This document shows positions 62,040-64,000 of a stretch of 64,000 nucleotides of DNA, piece by piece. The translations under genes were made by a program, and so were the position numbers. The stretch spans positions 42,512,722 through 42,576,721 of the forward strand of contig OX365952.1 in NCBI GenBank assembly GCA_947247005.1, written 5' to 3'. Within the stretch, counting starts at the first letter, position 1. Every line of letters begins with the position of its first letter. The notes beneath the pieces were generated by a model. That model had not been told where the DNA came from and did no database searches. It saw only the letters and a program-made list of their open reading frames with translations. Origin of the DNA: Spisula solida. Taxonomy: Eukaryota; Mollusca; Bivalvia; Venerida; Mactridae.

Positions 62040-62105
62040 GTATGCTTATATGCAGTTTAACTACTATAATAATAATAATAATAAAGACTTTATTTACCGA
62101 AGGTG
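62040..62105 (-). mobile_element. LINE/SINE 3' tail (minus strand)
   Basis: In reverse complement: TTCACCTTCGGTAAATAAAG, then TC and a (TTA)n run. A TAAATAAAGTC...(TTA)n end is a common non-LTR retrotransposon 3' tail. Nothing identifiable precedes it. Confidence 0.55.
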
Positions 62106-63444
62106 AAAACACATTAACACTACTATTTTCATTGTTGTAATTAATCGAATAATACCATTATAATAGATGTATTGATTGATTGCAGTATAATTAAAACATA
62201 TGATATTGACAATTATAACAGTTCAGAACAGAAACGAAAGAAATAGCAATACAACGCAAGGGCTGACCCACATCTTAGTTAAGTTAATTTTATAGGAAAT
62301 ATAATTATATAAAGGTACATGTATACTTCAATAATTATGCGATCATGATACGTGTTTAACAAATGTCCTTCTTCTTAAAACAGGAACATGTTCTTCAAGT
62401 GTGATACTTATAAAAGCTTAGCATTTTGATACCAACTCTAATAACGGTTGTTTATTCACCTTATGATGCCGAAGCCTTTATTAGATGGAAATTGGACTAA
62501 CATTATATACATAATTCCAAGCAATGTAAGGGAATGTAAACTATGCAATTAAATCGAGGACTAATTTCATTTCATTAACTGGTATGACGTATATTGTTAC
62601 GTAGAATGTCGAAATAATACCACGGCTGAACTGTTTTAGAAAAACAAAAACAAACAGTGCGATCTGTTCGTCTATCCGTCCGTTTGTCTAACAATACATT
62701 GTATACCATGTATGTGTATTACGTCATTCATATCGGGGTAGTTGATATAACCAATTTATTTGGAATTAACTACAATTCGTATTAACATGGCTTCCCGACA
62801 GCGTCTCACCATGTAGATGGTACTACCGTACAAATATTGTAGTTAATGTCTGGGTAGATCAAAATTGTGTCCAACCTCTGAAATCCGACCAGATCGCCCG
62901 CGTGCTAATACCAACTATACAGGCTAGTCAGGTGGGCTATAATCGGTATCTCGCAACTGTTGCATCACTAAACCACGAGTATCATTGTTAGTTCTGTCTT
63001 GATATCCGCCGGTTGCAGACAAATTAGAGTTCATTACGTCCGCTGCAATCCTAACGTCATATGTCAAAGACTGTCCGCAATTGTATTAATCGAACTTTCT
63101 TTGACAGATGATAAACGCGGAGGTCACCTATTAGATAAAAAGTGTCGATGTGATTTGATTATCTATCCGGACAGTATATTCTGTTAATCCTATCATTGCG
63201 TTGTCTGTATCTTATACCCAAGGTATGGTTCCTGTCAGACATCAATTAACGCTATGCATATTAACTCAGTTTTCCTCTGTTTTCCAAGTGGTTTGCTTTT
63301 CACGGAACACGAGAGAAAGTCTAAAAGATGAATACAATATTTTAGCTATGGTCGGTTCATTGTGTTTATTGTGTAAAGAAGATATAAAATATATATTGAA
63401 AATTAGTGTCAAATGGTGGTTCCCTATTTCCCTTTTGATATTAA
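62106..63444. other. Intergenic, no recognised gene
   Basis: AT-rich, with short frames at 62999-63187 and 63201-63476 that have no family signal. The latter overlaps the SINE target site. Confidence 0.5.
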
Positions 63445-63876
63445 ACAATAAATATAAATATACCAGATTTATATAGCGCTCTTTTCATGCGAACGCACGT
63501 TCAGAGGCACTTTACCCATGTTGCAGCCACAAGGGCGCAGGTGCATCCTCTACCAGTGGAGATACAGCATGATCTGACCAGAGGGACAGACCGAGAGAAA
63601 GTCCCTGAAGGGATAGAGCAACATTAGATACAGGCATGTCCGGCGCTGCAGAGGTGCGCCTAGCTCTTATTTCGAATAGACAGCCTGGTTCTTTAATGTG
63701 CCCGTGTATAGCACCGATACACAGCTTCCTGCAATTCAAGATACTTTGCAGACCACACGGCCAGATATAGCGGGAAATATTATAAATATTTCAGAAATGT
63801 CAAGTTCCGATGCCAGGGATTGAACCCACGACCTCTTGATTGACAGCCCAGTGCGTTACCACTGAGCTAAATCCCC
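63445..63876 (-). mobile_element. Full-length tRNA-derived SINE, 432 bp, 11-bp target duplication
   Basis: On the minus strand the head (63876 down to about 63806) reads GGGGATTTAGCTCAGTGGTA, then an anticodon-loop-like CTGTCAA and a B box GGGTTCAATCCC. This resembles a tRNA (anticodon GTC, so Asp-like) with a mismatch in the anticodon stem. A long body follows, including GTGCTATACACGGGCACATT, and the 3' end is AGAGCGCTATATAAATCTGG plus an A/T-rich tail. TTTGATATTAA flanks both ends (63434-63444 and 63877-63887). A SINE body of this kind is shared by many invertebrates; the named domain was not verified. Confidence 0.9.
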
Positions 63877-64000
63877 TTTGATATTAATAGACGAATTTGA
63901 TCAGTTTTAAGTACCATATAAAGTACTAGAATCTACTTAGCAATCTGGTTGAAAATATTATTTCGTTTGCTTGAAGCATTAAATTAATATTGTAAGAAAC

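Noticed and set aside
63806..63876. tRNA-Asp-like sequence considered as a functional tRNA gene
   Set aside because: The anticodon stem has a mismatch, the D-stem is imperfect, and the sequence continues into a SINE body bounded by an 11-bp target duplication.

Overview
The window looks like nuclear DNA from an AT-rich invertebrate, most likely a mollusc. Three things point this way: a spliced gene with many short exons and consensus GT-AG introns, a dense load of MITEs, SINE, LINE, solo LTR and mariner-like relics, and the absence of prokaryotic gene organisation. The phylum is inferred from the style of the repeats and the peroxidase, not demonstrated.

Only one host gene can be supported. 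A secreted animal haem peroxidase (myeloperoxidase/peroxidasin/chorion-peroxidase superfamily) lies on the + strand between 575 and 13674. I resolve about 15 coding exons, of which the third is tentative. Their phases join into an open frame of about 732 codons. It has a signal peptide, the distal-His motif (WGQVLDHD), the Ca-binding TSYIDAS stretch, the catalytic Arg (GDER), REHNR, the proximal-His motif (FRFGHS) and NIQRGRDHG. The Glu that makes the second haem ester in myeloperoxidase is a Val here. The introns hold a 1.2 kb 12-bp minisatellite, a near-perfect 107-bp inverted repeat, a sense-oriented LINE fragment and several repeat-family copies. The promoter/exon 1 region carries a diverged tandem duplicate of itself.

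From about 13.7 kb to the end I see no convincing gene. The dominant structure is a repeated segment of roughly 8-11 kb present three times: copy A (about 16.4-27.35 kb) in one orientation, and copies B (about 29.4-37.35 kb) and C (about 37.9-46.9 kb) in the opposite orientation. A and B face each other like arms of a diverged inverted repeat, and B and C are head-to-tail. I do not recognise the unit, and no intact ORF survives in it. Comparing the copies exposes later insertions as filled versus empty sites: a solo LTR and two MITE-like elements in A, a MITE in B, and a SINE-like element and a 1.26 kb degenerate mariner in C.

A second recurring element, a 150-500 bp family with the end GTGCTGCCTTCCCTGTCCGA, occurs at least ten times in the gene introns, in the A/B/C units and beyond. 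The last 17 kb (47-64 kb) is intergenic, with an AGAGC pentamer repeat, a TA-flanked 601-bp MITE, a Harbinger-like MITE, a 140-bp foldback, and a tRNA-derived SINE of about 432 bp with an 11-bp target-site duplication near the right edge.
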